A stretch of 36,902 nt of DNA from Bacteroidaceae bacterium. Its GTDB lineage: Bacteria; Bacteroidota; Bacteroidia; Bacteroidales; Bacteroidaceae. The notes under the pieces are model-generated. The model saw only the letters and a list, made by a program, of their open reading frames with translations, searched no databases and was not told the DNA's origin. The DNA is taken from assembly GCA_016292045.1 (NCBI GenBank), contig JAEEZX010000039.1, positions 1-36,902 of the forward strand. The letters are read 5' to 3'. Of this stretch, positions 36,415 through 36,902 are shown piece after piece. A program made the position numbers and the translations under genes. Numbering within the stretch: the stretch's first letter is position 1; each line of letters starts with the position of its first letter.

Positions 36415-36902
36415 CTAAAATGCATTCAGTTTGTCATCGATTTCTGTCGGTTCAATTTCCAAAACTTTTGCATATCGAATTTTTAGACTTTCCAACTCTT
36501 TCGCGTTCAAAACACTTCTGTCATACATAAACATAAGTAATGGACGAACTAAAGTCTTGTTCTTCATTATCATTGTACGACTTTCAGCATCCCACAGGAC
36601 TTTTACCCATGGTGCCTTGGAGATACACATTTCCAATTGGGAGTATGCAGACATACTATCTGAAAGCGTCACTTTGGACCTGAAACAAGTCTCTAATATT
36701 GCTGTTACAAGTTGAGGAAGTGCAACCGGCCTAAAATATAGTAATCCACCATTCTCGCGATTTCTATACTTTGCAGCAGCATCTTTTTCTGTCGATGCTA
36801 CATACTCTTTCATTCCCTCAAACGAGTTAATAAAGAGTTCCCAAAATTCCGTTAAATACTTCTCGAAATCATCAATATCTTCTTGCTTGGGTCTGAACTT
36901 CA
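36415..36902 (-). CDS. Partial protein at the window edge, DGQHR/DndB-like C-terminus (tentative)
   Basis: An open frame runs from the stop at 36415 to the right edge. The last two bases of the window read TG on the minus strand, so the start ATG may lie exactly across the edge, giving about 163 residues; the frame may equally continue. The visible part has helices (FEKYLTEFWELFINSFEGM), a conserved-looking NGGLLYFRPVALPQL and SKAPWVKVLWDAESRTMI. This loosely recalls the C-terminal part of DGQHR/DndB-type ParB-like proteins. The resemblance is from memory and weak. It stands 12 bases ahead of the CHAT-like gene in the same direction. Confidence 0.6.
   Translation of the reverse strand, partial: KFRPKQEDIDDFEKYLTEFWELFINSFEGMKEYVASTEKDAAAKYRNRENGGLLYFRPVALPQLVTAILETCFRSKVTLSDSMSAYSQLEMCISKAPWVKVLWDAESRTMIMKNKTLVRPLLMFMYDRSVLNAKELESLKIRYAKVLEIEPTEIDDKLNAF

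Overview
The window is a bacterial chromosome segment of Bacteroidales type, probably Bacteroidaceae or Prevotellaceae. The support is the recurring promoter box TAnnTTTG (twice with a TTTG box exactly 19 bases upstream), the near absence of Shine-Dalgarno sites, Bacteroidales gene neighbourhoods, and a combined galactose/arabinose locus of the type known from gut Bacteroides. No species can be named from the sequence alone.

Layout. 1-400: tRNA-Tyr, tRNA-Gly and tRNA-Asp, closed by a strong intrinsic terminator. 419-1935: an MscS channel and a glyoxalase-II-like metallo-hydrolase. 2051-5618: an operon of a receiver-less sigma-54 activator, LptE, a TPR-like protein, SecG and a BadF/N-acetylglucosamine-kinase-like ATPase. 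5650-5778: a promoter plus hairpin that looks like a free-standing small RNA. 5798-7329 (minus): an SPOR-less LysM glucosaminidase and the GTPase EngB. 7424-12544: cytidine deaminase, an ABC-F protein, GrpE, DnaJ and FolC, mostly overlapping or close together.

12649-25815 is a sugar block. A galactose operon (cytoplasmic mutarotase, MFS galactose/glucose permease, galactokinase, lipoprotein mutarotase, SSS sodium/sugar symporter) ends in a long hairpin. An arabinose operon follows (AraD, AraA, an FGGY kinase in the place of AraB, transketolase, RpiB). Together they would carry galactose to galactose-1-phosphate and L-arabinose through ribulose-5-phosphate and xylulose-5-phosphate into the non-oxidative pentose phosphate pathway. 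No regulator or UDP-glucose/galactose enzymes are in the window. Codon choice here is strongly biased, as in highly expressed genes.

25920-30622 holds a FadL/OmpP1-type outer membrane protein, a secreted low-complexity aromatic/glycine-rich protein, a SnoaL-like protein and a DUF4143 ATPase.

30623-36902 is an accessory, AT-richer region. Two direct copies of a roughly 250-bp structured repeat bracket an acyltransferase and the promoter-bearing 5' remnant of a rhuM gene. Beyond them a tight minus-strand operon enters from the right edge: an edge protein weakly resembling DGQHR/DndB-type proteins, a small CHAT/caspase-like protease, a large protein ending in an Apea-type HEPN ribonuclease motif, a truncated DUF2971 protein and a DUF1016 PD-(D/E)XK nuclease. 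A protease next to a HEPN protein and a nuclease is the most likely undescribed system here, probably antiviral or abortive-infection in nature; that role is inferred, not shown.
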